DNA from: Benincasa hispida
Lineage: Eukaryota; Streptophyta; Magnoliopsida; Cucurbitales; Cucurbitaceae
Assembly (NCBI RefSeq): GCF_009727055.1
Contig: NC_052358.1
Coordinates: forward strand, 39,495,759-39,559,758
Direction: 5' to 3'
DNA: 64,000 bases
The notes under the pieces are model-generated. The model had not been told where the DNA came from. It was given only the letters and a program-made list of their open reading frames with translations, and did not search any database. The first letter of the stretch is position 1. Each line of letters opens with the position of its first letter. Of the stretch, positions 1 to 11,791 are shown one piece after another. The position numbers and the translations under genes are program-made.

Positions 1-600
1 TTTTTTTTTTTTTTTTAATGTTATCTTATTTTGAAATATCACTCTATCTAAAATTTTTACTTCCTGTTTAATTTATATATGTGTGTATATATATATATAT
101 ATTATTTATTTATTTATGATTTTCTGCATAATCATAGAACTTGTCGAGAATTTGTTATATTTGACTGAGAATTTTTGTTTAATACTTATGATTCTGAACT
201 ACGTATCGTCCAACCACAACTTTTTTGCAAGTAATTATATAGAGCTTCAATTCTAGATTATAAATAGACAAGAACTATGTTCACATATGTTGTTGTCATA
301 TAGTAGTTAGTATTGTTTAATGATTGAAATACCTATTCGTGGTATGTTCCATTTTTCTATATTATGTTTTTATATATCGAGATTCTTATTTTCCTTTTTT
401 TATTTGTCTTGTGTTATCCATTTTTTACTATTTAATTAAGATTTGTTAGTTATTAGAACCTAATTTAGGGGAAAGAAACTTTTTTTTGTTAGCATTAAAA
501 GATTTGGGCATTTTTTAAACCGAGAATGTAATATATCGAAGATGAGGACATTTAATCATTTTGCTATTTTTCCAAACCTAAAGTCAGTTTTCTATGTCTT
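1..600. other. AT-rich non-coding stretch
   Basis: Opens with a 16-base T run, followed by a TA dinucleotide tract near 80-100 and otherwise AT-rich sequence with no recognisable protein similarity in any frame. The Copia-1 internal region ends at about 601 without a recognisable LTR beyond it, so this may be host DNA or a badly decayed element. Confidence 0.5.
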
Positions 601-609
601 CAAATGAAA

Positions 610-2122
610 CCTTTCATTCCTCTTGTTAACCCATTTCGTTACTCCCAGTAAATCTCTTAATCATGTGAAGTCTTCTTCTTTAAGAGGCTCAATTAAGATG
701 TCAGCTACCTAATCATGAATCTTCACATACTCTAATTACACATCCTTTCTTTTGATCCACTCTCTAATATAATGATAATCTGTATCGATGTATTTACTCC
801 AATCATGGAAGACTAGGTTCTTGGCCAAGGCAATTGCTGATTTGTTGTATATGAAAATTTTGGTTGGCTCATTTTGTGGTAGTCTCAATTTCTATAATAG
901 ATTTCTCAACAAATTGCATAACAAACAAATGAGGTAGCAACCACATATTCTGCTATACATCTTGAGAGAGTAACAAACAGTTGCTTCTTTGACATCCACA
1001 TGAAGGCAATGTCTCTCATGTAGAATACAAAACCAATTTTACTTTCTTGGTCATCCACATCTCCACTCAAATTGCTATCACTACATCCTAGGAGTTTTTA
1101 ATATCGAAAATAGAATAGAATAGGTCGTAGTTTATCGTACCTTTGAATGTATCGAAGAACTCTCTTTGCTGCCTTCAGGTGTGTGGTTGTTGGTTTCTCC
1201 ATGAAGCGTCTGATAACTCCAATTGCATAGAAAATGTCAAGCCTCGTGCATGTTGCCTCGTGCATGTTAGATATCGCAAACTTCCATCCATGCTTTTAAA
1301 GAATGTTGGATCAACTCTTTCTCCTTCCTCACAACGTGACGGCTGGATTCCACATTCCATGGGTGTATTCATCGGATTAGAATCACCCATCTTGAACTTA
1401 GCATAGCCTTAGCATAGCCTTCAAATGTGATAAAGATGCCTTTACCTTCTTGTTATACTTCATTGCCAAGGTGGTAAGACATGAGCCCGACGTCAATCAT
1501 TTAACATGCTTGGGTTGATACCTGTAAAGATCAAGTCATCTACAAACAATCACACAATCAGTACATCATTATTTTGGACATTGATGTAAAGTGCGTGCTT
1601 ATATGGACACTTGATGAAATTTCTTTGCTGTAGATAGTTCTCTATCTGAGCATTTCAGGCTCTTGGAGTTGGCTTTAGTCCACAAAGTACCTTTTCAGCT
1701 TCAAAACTTTCTCTTCTTTTCCTTCAACTTTATAGCCTTGAGGTATCTCAATGTAGACAGTCTTTCTCGGATACTTCATTGAGGAAGGAAGATTTCACAT
1801 CCATTTGATGGATTTTTCAATTCTTCTAAATTGTTAATGAAATTATCAATCTAACAGTTTTGAGTCTAGCAACAAGAGAAAATACCTCATCATAGTCAAT
1901 GCCGACTCTTTGACTATAACCGTTCGGCACTACTGTTGCCTTGTATCTTTCAACTTCTCCTCTTGTATTCTTCTTGTCTTTGTAAACCCATTTCACACCA
2001 GTCGCCTTGTGATCTTTTAGAAATGAGACTAACTCCCATGTATCGCTCTTCTTGATTGCATTAATCTCTTCTTCCATTGCATTTTTCCAATTCGGATTCT
2101 CCATAGCTTCTTGAAAGTTCAT
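610..2122 (-). pseudogene. Copia-1 reverse transcriptase and RNase H, broken
   Basis: The minus strand from 2122 translates to the start of a copia RT: a WKNAMEEEINAI-like stretch, then DTWELV, KWVYKDK and GYSQRVGIDYDEVFSLVA. Further on, DVKSSFLN is still readable, but the YVDD catalytic box region near 1530 is destroyed by stops. Near 860-650 the RNase H tail is recognisable (NKSAIALAKN, a degraded HIDTRYHYIRE-type box, VADILIEPLKEEDF). Several stops and frame changes rule out a functional enzyme. Confidence 0.85.
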
Positions 2123-2519
2123 GGGCTCACAATGGAAAAAAAGACAAAATAATGAAAGATTATCTTGATTTTCAGTTACCTCATAAATTTCTTGTAAGCT
2201 TCTGAAGCGCTAAATACATGAGCTCGAGCTTCTATCCTCTTGAGAACTTGAAGTTGGTGAAACTAGTGGCACAGAAGGTTCTTATCTTGTTTGCATTGTA
2301 CTTATTTGCTCCATGTCATTTTCTTCGAAGTAAGGTATAAAGTTCTAGTCTTCATCATGTTTTCCCGAATCCCTTTCTCTTTCTTCATCGAATACTACAT
2401 CTTTACTCGAATGTCTTTCTTGTATTTGGATCGTACAGCTCGTAGCCATTGGTATTTGAGTCATAACTGATGAAGATTTATTTCACACTTTTGTTATCCA
2501 ACTTGCTTCTATTTTAATC

Positions 2520-3190
2520 TGGCATATGCACATGAGCAATGCTTCCAGAACTTTGAGATGGGAAATTTCAGGTTTCCTTCAAATCCATGCTTCTTGTGGT
2601 GTTTTTCTAGATACACTTCTTGTTGGAGATCGGTTAGATAGGTAGACTGCACATGCTATTGTTTATGCCCAAAACTCCTTTGGCAGTTTCTTGCTTTTAA
2701 GCATCCTTCTTGGCATGTTGAAAATTTTTCTGTTCTTTCTTTCCGCCACTCCATTTTGTTGAGAAAATCTCGACATGATCAATGGTCGATGAATCCCATG
2801 ATCTTCACAATATTTTTGGAATTTGTTTTATGTGAATTCTCCTCCACAATCAGATCTAATGGCCTTAATTACTAGACCATTTTCTTTCTCAACAAGGGAT
2901 TTAAACTTGTTGAAGTTCCCGAACACCTATTATTTATGCTTTAAGAAATATACCCATGTTTTTCTCAAAAAATAATCAATGAAGAGAAGGAAATAGTTAC
3001 TTTTACCAAGTGGGCTTTCTTTGATCGGTCCGCGCACATCTGTATATATGAGTTCCAAAGGCCTTTAAGCTCTTGAGTTTGACTCCTTTAGGAAGCTTAT
3101 CTTGAACTACTTACCAAGTAGACATCATTCGCACACTTGATTAGGGTGACTTATGAAAGGCAACTCTTTCACCATGCTCTTCCCAAAGAG
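2520..3190 (-). pseudogene. Copia-1 integrase, broken
   Basis: Minus-strand reading shows the copia integrase core. The first catalytic Asp lies in YTDVRGP, the second in IRSDCGGEF and the Glu in NGVAERKNR, followed by LPKEFWA and AVYLSNRSPT. All three acidic residues are still visible, but stop codons fall between them, so the frame is not open. Upstream is the pre-integrase segment (LPFISHPNQVCE). Confidence 0.8.
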
Positions 3191-3211
3191 TTACTATAAT
3201 CCCCCAAATTG

Positions 3212-3580
3212 AGATGACTATATCAAAGATGCCGAAGCAATGAGTACCTTCCTCACGGGATCCACTCCCTTGTATGATGTTGGAAGTTTCTCCCATGCTT
3301 CTTTCATCGTCTTTACTTCTGAAACCTTCTCAAAAGCATCGTCATCTAATTCTGGATAGATTAGATAGAGAGCCTTCTTGTCTCACTTTCCTGAGACTCA
3401 CAAATCATCCCTTTTTGCTTGAGAAAGACCACCATCATTCTCTAATTTGATGTATCCTTTCTCTACAATCTCCCAAACATCACGTGAGCCAAGGAGAGTC
3501 TTCATCATGATACTCCAATTATCATAGTTGTTCTTGTTCATCATAGGAACTTGGAATGAAACCATGCTATTGCTTGCCAT
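3212..3580 (-). pseudogene. Copia-1 gag N-terminus, truncated
   Basis: The start codon at 3580 opens a gag of the MASNSMVSFQVP type with the NYDNWSIMMKTLLGSRDVWEIV signature of plant copia gag (DUF4219/UBN2 region), ending in QAKRDDL. A later segment (AWEKLPTSYKGVDPVRKV) is joined to the pre-integrase region, so the rest of gag and the protease have been deleted. The ATG is about 37 bases inside the LTR edge, which is a short leader. Confidence 0.75.
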
Positions 3581-3601
3581 GTTCTTGAAAAGGATCTTTA
3601 G

Positions 3602-3613
3602 GCTCTGATACCA
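3602..3613 (-). other. Primer binding site of Copia-1
   Basis: On the minus strand this reads TGGTATCAGAGC, the usual plant copia primer site complementary to the initiator methionine tRNA. It directly follows the LTR edge at 3617, which fixes the element's orientation. Confidence 0.85.
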
Positions 3614-3616
3614 CAT

Positions 3617-4021
3617 TGTTGGAAAGAAATTTTGGGGGATGGAGGAACTTTGGAAGAGAGAATTGATAAATAGGCTACTTGTGTTATTGAGCACTTCAAA
3701 TTTTATTTTATTTTTATATTTTTTTTGCTTGATATAAATGTTAAGACATACCACCTATTTATACTAGTTGGGTCCCCCAAATCTATGGTTAGGATTTTAC
3801 CAACAAATTCATGATGTAATGGTTACAAATATTTATATAAACTTTTCTCTACAATTACTCATATTTTCTCATATTTTCTAGACAACCCTGCAGAATGCTA
3901 TAAATACTTCCTACATGTAATTTCTTCAGAATATTTTAATATTTGATATTTCTAGAACTTAGGCTTTTGTTTGGCCTAGACCCAATTATTTCTAACCCAA
4001 AATCAAGTTTACATTTCAGCA
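3617..4021 (-). repeat. LTR of Copia-1
   Basis: About 405 bp starting with TGTTGG and ending with CAGCA on the plus strand (TGCTG...CCAACA on minus). It is similar along its length to the Copia-2 LTR at 13036-13408. On one side is a primer binding site; on the other is a polypurine tract (AAGAGGGGGT on minus) followed by another copia 3' internal end. The LTR is therefore shared by two internal regions. Confidence 0.8.
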
Positions 4022-4195
4022 CCCCCTCTTAAACTTGATTTTGTTACTCCCAGCAAATCTCTTAATCTTGTGAAGTCTTCTTCTTTAGGAGACTTAGTGA
4101 AGATGTCAGCTACCCGATCATGAATCTTCACATACTTTAATTGCACATCCTTTCTCTCGATGAACTCTCTAATATAATGATAATGTGTATCTATT
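4022..4195 (-). mobile_element. 3' internal end of a second copia copy, sharing the Copia-1 LTR
   Basis: On the minus strand this repeats the RNase H tail and polypurine tract that also occurs at about 635-800 of Copia-1 (about 90% alike by eye). It ends abruptly at about 4195, where a different LTR begins. This is the junction expected when two copies share one LTR in tandem. Confidence 0.75.
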
Positions 4196-4515
4196 GGGAT
4201 TAGTGTCCTAAATATCCTTGTAATCTAGTAGTTTTTAAACTTTGTATAAATATATTGTTATTAATAAAATAATTGTTATTTTATAAGCTTATATCAATCC
4301 AATAAACTAATATTCTAGCTTATTTTATGTAATTTAAACAAGTATGTAGAGACATACAAGTGGATGTTGTTTAAATAATAACCTAAACGGTCTGTAGTAG
4401 ATGGACAAGGCTAGGTACCTTATCCCGATAACACTACGGATGGACCACATTGTAGGTGTTACAAGTGTTGTAAAGTACAACAAATAATATTGATCCTGAT
4501 CATTCATGTAGAGAC
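4196..4515. repeat. Probable copia LTR fragment of another family
   Basis: Begins with TTGGGATTAGTGTCCTAAA, a form typical of plant copia LTR heads (compare 38117 in this window). It is cut off at 4516 by the palindrome that starts a gypsy-type LTR. No coding sequence. Family assignment is by resemblance only. Confidence 0.4.
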
Positions 4516-5600
4516 TGATAACTTGTAGAAATACAAGTTATTTATATTGTTTTATTTAGATATTGCGGCTAAAAGAAAGAAAAGTTATGTCGATAGTATG
4601 GAAATTGGCTAAGAAATGTGAGAATTATAAATTGCCATCAATACACCCACTAACACCATTACGATGGTAGAAAAGAATGTTTCAGCTCTGTTTTGTAGGA
4701 AATCAGTCACTGCATGCGTTCATGGCTCAAAGATAAAATGAACAACGTATCTATGTCGCATTGCGCCCATCGATCGAGAATGAAGAGACGATCAATGCAA
4801 TGACGGCGCATGCAATAGTCGATCAAGAGCTTTGCGATCAACGCAATTTCAACTGCATGCGGTAATAAAAAACAACATCGCATGCAGCGATAGATCGAAG
4901 ACGTAAAGAGCAACGCATTTGCGGAGGGTTCTGACGAGTGTATAGCTGTCAGTTATGCATTTCTGACGGGATTGATTACGTAACAGAAGGAATATTCACT
5001 TTGCTATCTCAGGAACTACCTTAACCATAAAGTGGGGACCACAATGCAAAGAGTCAAGCTTTGCCTATAAATAGCTTCTGCAATTTCATTGAAAGAATAC
5101 TTGAATACATAGAAACGTGTATATACTGATTTCTGAGAGAGAGACTGGTCTGAAGCGACTGACCAGAGTAGATCCAGGATAATCACGAGACATGACCGAG
5201 AGGTAAGTCTCTGAGGAAAGAATCCTTCCAATCCCCTCCGTTGAAGCTCTGTACGGAGGTCATTTCTACCAGAAGAGCAAGCCTGAGAGTGAAGCTCGCC
5301 TCTCCATTACTTCCACACGTCGGCAAGCATAACCTATATCTCTTTGTCAAGACGTTCAGATCTATGTCAAGACGTTGACACTTTTTTTGTATTTGTTTTT
5401 AATCTCTCTATTTCATCAATTGTATTCATCTTCTTAGTCTTTCATTCACACCATATATCGAACGCTTAATCTTAGTATTAAATGTTATGATCATTACCAT
5501 CATCATCTCTTTGTCTATTTCCGTTCATCCATATTCTATTTTCTTTAAAACTACTCTTTAAAACTGTCAACTCTGTCTTTCATACTTTTTTTACCCTCCT
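4516..5600 (+). repeat. Palindrome-headed gypsy-type LTR, copy 1
   Basis: Starts with the hairpin TGATAACTTGTAGAAATACA followed by AGTTAT. The first 1 kb aligns by eye with 33269-34260 (shared stretches include the start, a GCATGCGATCG-like motif region, a TATAAATAGC box and a T/C-rich end). The right edge is approximate. Confidence 0.7.
5066..5073 (+). promoter_or_regulatory. TATA box of the gypsy-type LTR
   Basis: TATAAATA in the context CCTATAAATAGCTTCT, repeated at the matching position of the related LTR (33823-33830). It is placed as expected for the LTR promoter. Confidence 0.55.
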
Positions 5601-6573
5601 GATTTTTAGCAACGATCGTAGTGAACGATTGTAGTGGAGCTACGCGATGACATCAAAAATGCGACCAGCTCATTCAGCGCACCACAATCGAGGAATTAAC
5701 CTTCCGCAAAGAAGAATGTGATCACAGATGATACGGACAATAGAGCAAATTTGGGGGTTGTATATTTCTTTGACTTTTCTTCCAAATTTTTCACTCTCGC
5801 ATCTCATTTTAACATTGCTGATTTTATCATCGCATCCTCTTTAGTTTGGCGCAAGCATTGAATGTTGATTACTTTATTTAGTCACCACATTTCTTCCCCA
5901 TACCAATTATGATTTCAATGATGAAACCCATGCCTTCATTTATGACCGCATGTATTAGAGTTAACTTAACTTTCGGACGGTCAATTAATGAAACATTTCT
6001 AAAAGTTAGCGGTCCACCAACTTTCTTTCAAAACGATTTTTATGAAATTTTCTAAGAGCATCGCATAAGCTATTTCAGTCTATCAGCAATGAGGACATTG
6101 CGGTGTATAAATTTAAGGGTGTCAATATTTATTTTCAACCTTGCTACTTTTAAAGACATAAAAAAAATCATAATGTTGAGATTCGGATCCTACTCGTACT
6201 TGGATGTCGGCATGACATCCGTGGGGGAAAGCCAAAACGAAGACTAGGCACTTGGATCAGCACAAGGTCACAAAAAGAATATCTAAACCGCACAAGAATA
6301 AGAATAATCTGGAAACACCCCGATTGGAAAAAGTTTTGAAATAAATTATGCAATGTCCTGGAAACAAGTATAGTCTTTTTAGAGGTTAAACTTGCAGTCC
6401 CTAAGTATTAGAAATATTTTAAGAAGAGACCAGGATAGAAATTAAGAAGATTTTGGTTCATAAAATTTGAATAAGGCACCTCAAGAAATCCAGGTAGGAA
6501 AAAGGTGGCTGACTCTCTAAAGAAAATCTTTAGTTTATGCTTGAGGACAAGCATCGTTTTAAATTTGGGGGTG
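5601..6573 (+). other. Non-coding interior of the gypsy-type element
   Basis: No recognisable gag or pol. Ends with a GAGGACAAGC-type sequence and a G-rich polypurine tract (TTTGGGGGTG, 6563-6572) just before the next LTR head. This looks like a non-autonomous or internally deleted element. Confidence 0.5.
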
Positions 6574-8290
6574 TGATAACGGGTAGAAATGCACGTTATT
6601 GCAGCACAAATAAGTAAAACAATGAGAGAATGCGATGGTAAAAATATACAAAATCATGTCCAAAAGTGTTAAACTGAGAATATTGCGATCGCATGCGCCC
6701 ATCGTATAAAAGCAACTAATTTACTTATTTTGTTTAGTACAAATGCATTGGCACAAGTAAAAGTGTGATCCAAGAAATTTGGCGTCCGCGTGCATTAAAA
6801 GATTGCAATCGCAAAATCATGTGATTGTATGCGATCGCGAGAAGTTGCTCAATAAGATGGCCACATAAAGACAGCGGATCAAAGTGATAGCATAATAAAT
6901 CATGATGGGATCGATAGTTGATGACAGTTGAATCTGAATTTAGTTGACAAGCCGTTAACGACACATTGTAGCAAGTACACTCAATTTTTGGTGACCATTA
7001 ATCAGTGCATCAGAGAAGATGATTTAATGACTACTCATCATTGCAATCATTACAAAGAAAAGCTTTTTCACCTTGAGCTCCACCATAATAAAGGGGGTTA
7101 ACAAGTTAGATCATATACACTATAGAGAGTCCTTAGTCTGTTCATAGTTATACTTATACTTAGAAGGCGGAGATGAGCCAAGAGAAGAGATGCTGAGAGA
7201 TCATCCCCGGACAGCTCGAAAGATTGCCAGGAAGCATTACAAAAGGAGAGAGGGCCAACACTTGCAAACGCAAGAATATTCATTTGGGTAGAGTTGGAGT
7301 GAAAGACAGTGTAAAAGGCCACAGGAAGCAAGACATTGCTACGAGGCTTCTTATCTCTACATTCTATTACCATTCTATATCATGCATTTAATTTATAGAC
7401 AATGGAAATCTCATTTCAACTTATGTTCAATCTCTCCATATTTCGCATGAGTAGCTAAATTTTCGAATGGCTTGAGAAGTACTTAGCTAGCATGAGCTAA
7501 GATTTTCACTTTATGCAATCATCGTGTCGTATGTATGCGTCATTCACCCTTTAAAGATACATGAGAGAGTAGTCTAAAGAAAGAATCTGGATTTGAGAGA
7601 GTCAGATTAGAATCTAGGCCTGAGAGAGTCGGATTAGAACCGCATAATAAGAGATAGAAACTTAGACATAAATTCTGTTTGCTATTACGCATCGCATGCA
7701 CCCTAGAAATAGGAAATGATAGTATGCTGTCACCTTGTGTATGTGTGCATCATTCATCATCGTATAGACAAGAATAGAGGCTTAGACATAAGTCTTATTG
7801 ACATTATCGTATACATCGCATGTGCCTAGAAATAAGAACTATGGCATTTGCATTGAGAGATGACATGTTGTTTTGTGTGTGTGTAGCATGATCGCATAAC
7901 TTGAACACAATCTTAGGAAGTGTTTGCTAAATCCCTTCTCAACTCATTCATCGCATATTCATTGTAATTCTGGATTTCATCAACTCTTTACTCGAATCCG
8001 CCATATAGGAAATATACTTAATCAAAGCACCATCCAACTTATTTGTTTTCACCACCGCAAAGAAATCAAACTTATTGTCGCATATTTACTCAGTAGTACC
8101 TGTGTTCGACCCTGGACTTACCAGGAAACCTAGTGAGGTTTATACTTGGATTTTACTAGGAAAACTTGCATGTGCAACACATAACTCATCACCACAAAGA
8201 TACACCATAATCACATCACATTTACAACCATCAAGCATCTTAGTTGATATATTACTTTCATGAATGCTTTGATGCTTGAAGACGGGTGCA
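6574..8290 (+). repeat. Palindrome-headed gypsy-type LTR, divergent subfamily
   Basis: Begins TGATAACGGGTAGAAATGCA followed by CGTTAT, the same hairpin plan as copy 1. It contains several GCGATCGC/GCATGCG palindromic motifs (6687-6700, 6830-6840). The later part (7500-8170) parallels 52480-53060: a GTGTGTAGCATGATCGCAT motif and a GTTCGACC-type motif occur in the same order. Right edge approximate. Confidence 0.6.
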
Positions 8291-8562
8291 TGATGCTTGA
8301 GTAGGGAAAAACTAGAGAGGTTTATTTAAAATCACGACAAACTAGTACGACTTAATTGAAAAGGCTTGCATACACACACATGAGGGACAATAAGACTTAT
8401 CCTTGAAATCTTTTAATGTTGGGATGTGTTTGAAAATTTCAACTAATGGATCTGATATGTTTATTTTTAGTGATGAGGTTTTAAGTCATTTGCATGCTTG
8501 TTTTAATTTTCCTATAGTCTTCTTTTTTCTTTCATCTTGTTAGCAATCTTCTATGTTTAGGG
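8291..8562. other. Unassigned AT-rich sequence between LTR blocks
   Basis: No coding similarity. It lies between the end of the palindrome-type LTR and the head of another gypsy LTR family, and is probably internal sequence of one of the flanking elements. Confidence 0.3.
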
Positions 8563-9800
8563 TGGAGTAATATACTCACAAAGTGCATACTTTGGGCTTA
8601 GAATTTAGTTAATTTCAAGCTTAATTTATGATCTTTGACGTTTTTTATGTTTAATTATAGGCAATCAAACAATTGGATCAGAACAAACAATTTTAAGGAT
8701 TAAATGATTAAAATACCCCCAAGAAATGATAGAACTTTGACCTAGGGCAAGGAGAAAAGTGGAAAAAGTAGTGAAGTGTGAAAAATAGGGCGCATAACGC
8801 ATAACGTTATGATGTTGTTCTGCCACACTAAAGAACCAATAATTAAAAAAAAAAAAAAGCATAGATGTTGTTTAGAGCATTGTGACACTCTAGAAACAAA
8901 GGCGCACATTACTTCGTGTTTTAGGCAGCATCGTAACGTGACACTTCAACTATTATTTAGAAGAGAGTTCTTCCATTTATCATTTGGGGGAGGTGGCTTT
9001 GGGCTGAGTTTTAGAGTTTAATTAAGATTGCAGCAAGGCTTCCACGAGGAGTAAAAATCTTGACAAAGGTGACATTCTGGAGCTTGAAAGGATTGAAGAC
9101 TTGAAGAGTTCGTTGGGTTGCATTTTCGGAATTGAGGTCGATAGTCGAGAAACTAGCTTGCATCTTTTTTCATCTTGTATTTTCTATTCCTTTGTATTCG
9201 GGAAGTTCATGAATTGTCTATGTTTTTGCTGTAACCATGAGTGGTTGATTTGTATTGTTAAGGATTTGATTTAATTTTATGGATTGCTTGAACTAAATCA
9301 ATTGTTCTTGGATTTGATTTATGCATGATTTATTTTAACATGTTTATCTTAATGCTTTTGAACAGTTGATCATTGTTTGAATGTTCTTTAGTAATGTTTT
9401 GTTTGGAAAAGAATATACCATGTTAGATATAACATGTTAAACTGTTAGTCAAGTATGCATGAAAGTAAAAGAAGATCGATAGAGATAAATGATGGACGAA
9501 GTTAATGGTGTATTAATTAAGTAATTACATGTAATTGGATTAATAGTTAGCTATTGGAAAAGGTTAATCGTAGAAGAGGATATCTGAATATAAAACTCCT
9601 AGGTCTATAAATTGCATAAAATCAATCCAAGGTCTAAATTATTAATTCGATTAATCCATTTAACGAAATCATACCCCTAGGGTGTATCTTTGCCTAGTTT
9701 TACCCCTTTGTTATCTTTTATTTGTTTTTTAGGATTAGATTAGTTGTGTTTCCATCACATCCAGTCCCATAAATAAAATAAAGGATCTCTGTATAGCTAG
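8563..9800 (+). repeat. Gypsy-type LTR fragment, second family
   Basis: The head (a GTGGAGTAATATACTC-like start, then TTATAGGCAATCAAACA) resembles LTR heads at 56807 and 58190. Further in are a GTAACG/GACAC-rich patch and a long AT-rich tail with a GTTGATTTGTATTG-type segment. No ORF of note and no partner LTR was identified. Boundaries are approximate. Confidence 0.45.
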
Positions 9801-9889
9801 AAGAATCAAACCAATTTTTCAGAAGACGATACTCAATCTCTTGACTATTTTATTTTATGACAATTTGACACATGCACTTGCACATTATC

Positions 9890-10560
9890 ATATATGCACA
9901 TGAGCATTGATTTCAAAGACCCTAGGATGAGATATCCCAGGTTTCCTTCCACTCCATATTTCTTGTGGCATTTTCTTTCAAATATGCTTATTGTTGGAGA
10001 TCGGCTGGATAGGTAGACTGCACATGCTACTACTTTTGCCCAAAACTCCTTTGGCAGTTTCTTGCTTTTATGCATACTTCTTAAATTGTTCTAAATTTTT
10101 TTTCTACCACTCCATTTTGTTGAGAAGATCTCGACACGGTCAATGGTCAATGAGTTCCATGATCTTCACAATATTTTTGGAATTCATTTGATGTGAATTA
10201 TCCTCCACGATTAGATCTCACGGCCTCAATCACTAGACAGCTTTCTTTCTGAACAACGGATTTAAACTTCTTGAAGTTCTCAAACACCACTGATTTATAC
10301 GTCAAAAATATATCCATGTTTTTCTCAAAAAGGTCATCAACGAAGAGAAGGAAATAGTTACTCTTACCAAGTGATCTTGGCTTGATCAATTCGTACACAT
10401 ATGTATGTAAGAGTTAAAAAGGCTTTTGAGCTCTCGAGTTTCAATTCTTTGGGAAGCTTTTCTTGAACTGTTTACTAAGTAGACATCATTCACATGCTTG
10501 ATCAAGGTCGCTTATGGAAAGTAGCCCTCTCGCCATGCTCTTTTTGGAGAGTGACTCTAA
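9890..10560 (-). pseudogene. Copia-2 integrase fragment
   Basis: Minus strand shows a [21 protein letters not shown] stretch, then AVRSNRGG where the second catalytic Asp of the usual RSDRGGEF is replaced by Asn, then KKLPKEFWAKVVACAVYLSSRSPT. Stops separate the pieces. The truncation at the left edge removes everything downstream. Confidence 0.75.
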
Positions 10561-10849
10561 TCCTCCAAAATTGAGATGCCCATATCAAAGATGCCAATGC
10601 CGAGAGGCATCTTTGTAACACATCTTGAGGCATTTTGTGATGTCATTTTGAATGTCGAGTATAGACATTCTATTTTTTGTCATTGGCATCTTAGAAATCA
10701 TGTTCTTTGTAGTGTCTCTTATAGAAAGGTTATTTTCTTTTAATCGAATGCCATAATCTCTCTCTAAGAGTTAGCTCAGGCTCAAGATATTACTCTTCAT
10801 ATTTGGCACATAATGGACATTTGAAATAATTGGTGCTCACTATTCTCTA

Positions 10850-11140
10850 ATCAGATAAGAATGCTACTTGTTCCTTTTACTTCTATTTTCATTCTTCTCC
10901 AAAAGCCACATTCTTGCTTACTGATTCATCACGTTCTGTAAACATGCTTCTTTCTCCACAAATATGGTTGCATGCCTTGGTATCCAAGTACAATCTATTA
11001 TCTTTGTTCCATTCATTAACCATATAAACCATATATAAGGCACCACATTCTTGACTTCTTTCTTCAATATAATTTACCTTCTCATCAACTTTATTGATTT
11101 TGGGAGTTCTACATTTGGATGCATAATGAAAAACCATCGG
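10850..11140 (-). pseudogene. Copia-2 protease and zinc-knuckle remnant
   Basis: The minus-strand peptide 11137-10889 begins with HYASKCRTP, the second half of a CCHC zinc knuckle whose first cysteines are lost. Later LYLDTKACNHICG corresponds to the aspartic protease box, usually LDTGASNHMCG. The catalytic D-T-G has become D-T-K, so the protease is inactive. Confidence 0.7.
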
Positions 11141-11791
11141 ACAGTTATAGTATTTTAGGATTGATTCATCCTACCTTGATCTTGAGTTGCATTGTCCATG
11201 ACCTGTTATTGAGTTTCTTGATCTTCTTTGGGAGTTATTGTTGTTGTCTTCACAGGGCCTCTAAGTACATCCTCATCATTTTCCATGACCTATTCCTCAT
11301 CCTCGATGTCCACCATGTTCTCGTCCTTGTTCGCTTCTATTATTAGGACTAATTCCTCGACTAGTCGAATCAACTAACAACTTGAGCAATTGATTGACGA
11401 TTCTTCCTTCTTCTTTTTCTTTTCTTCATATTCTTGTAACGAATCCATGAGTTGCTAAATAGTCACGACATCGAAGTATTTTGTTTGTTCAATTATGGCA
11501 ACAGTATGTTCAGACATTACATCTTATGAACTTAGCATTTTTTCCATGATTTTTACGTCATCAATGTTTCACCATTTCTTTTAAGTTAATTAGTGATAGT
11601 TAAGACTCTAGAGAAATAGATTGAGATGGCTTCCCTTTCTTTCATATTCAATGTTTCAAACTCGGCTCGAAGAGTTTGAAGATGTACCTTTTTAACCAGA
11701 TCCTCTCTCTTATATGATGTTTGAAGCTTTTCCCATGCTTTTTTCATTGTCGTGGCTTCTGAAATCTTCTAAAACGCATAATCATCTAAAA

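Larger units (their letters stand above)
601..4021 (-). mobile_element. Copia-1: degenerate Ty1/copia retrotransposon
   Basis: Read on the minus strand, the order is LTR (3617-4021), iMet-type primer binding site, gag start, integrase, reverse transcriptase and RNase H, which is the copia order. The coding regions carry many stops and frameshifts. The middle of gag, the zinc knuckle and the protease are missing: a gag segment near 3240 runs almost directly into the pre-integrase region near 3190, which implies an internal deletion. No 3' LTR is recognisable beyond 601. It is closely related to Copia-2 in this window, with nearly collinear integrase and gag segments. Confidence 0.85.
4516..8290 (+). 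mobile_element. Non-coding gypsy-type LTR element(s) with palindromic LTR heads
   Basis: Two LTR-like blocks, each beginning TGATAAC plus a short hairpin (4516 and 6574), flank about 1 kb of non-coding sequence. The second block is preceded by a GAGGACAAGC...TTTGGGGGTG tract, the sequence that typically precedes the 3' LTR of plant Ty3/gypsy elements. No gag or pol similarity is visible. The two blocks differ considerably, so they may come from two related elements nested or recombined together rather than one pair of LTRs. The right boundary is approximate. Confidence 0.6.

Noticed and set aside
7864..7905. tRNA-like sequence or microsatellite near the GTGTGTGTAG motif
   Set aside because: Short GT tract repeated in the related LTR at 52750; no cloverleaf.
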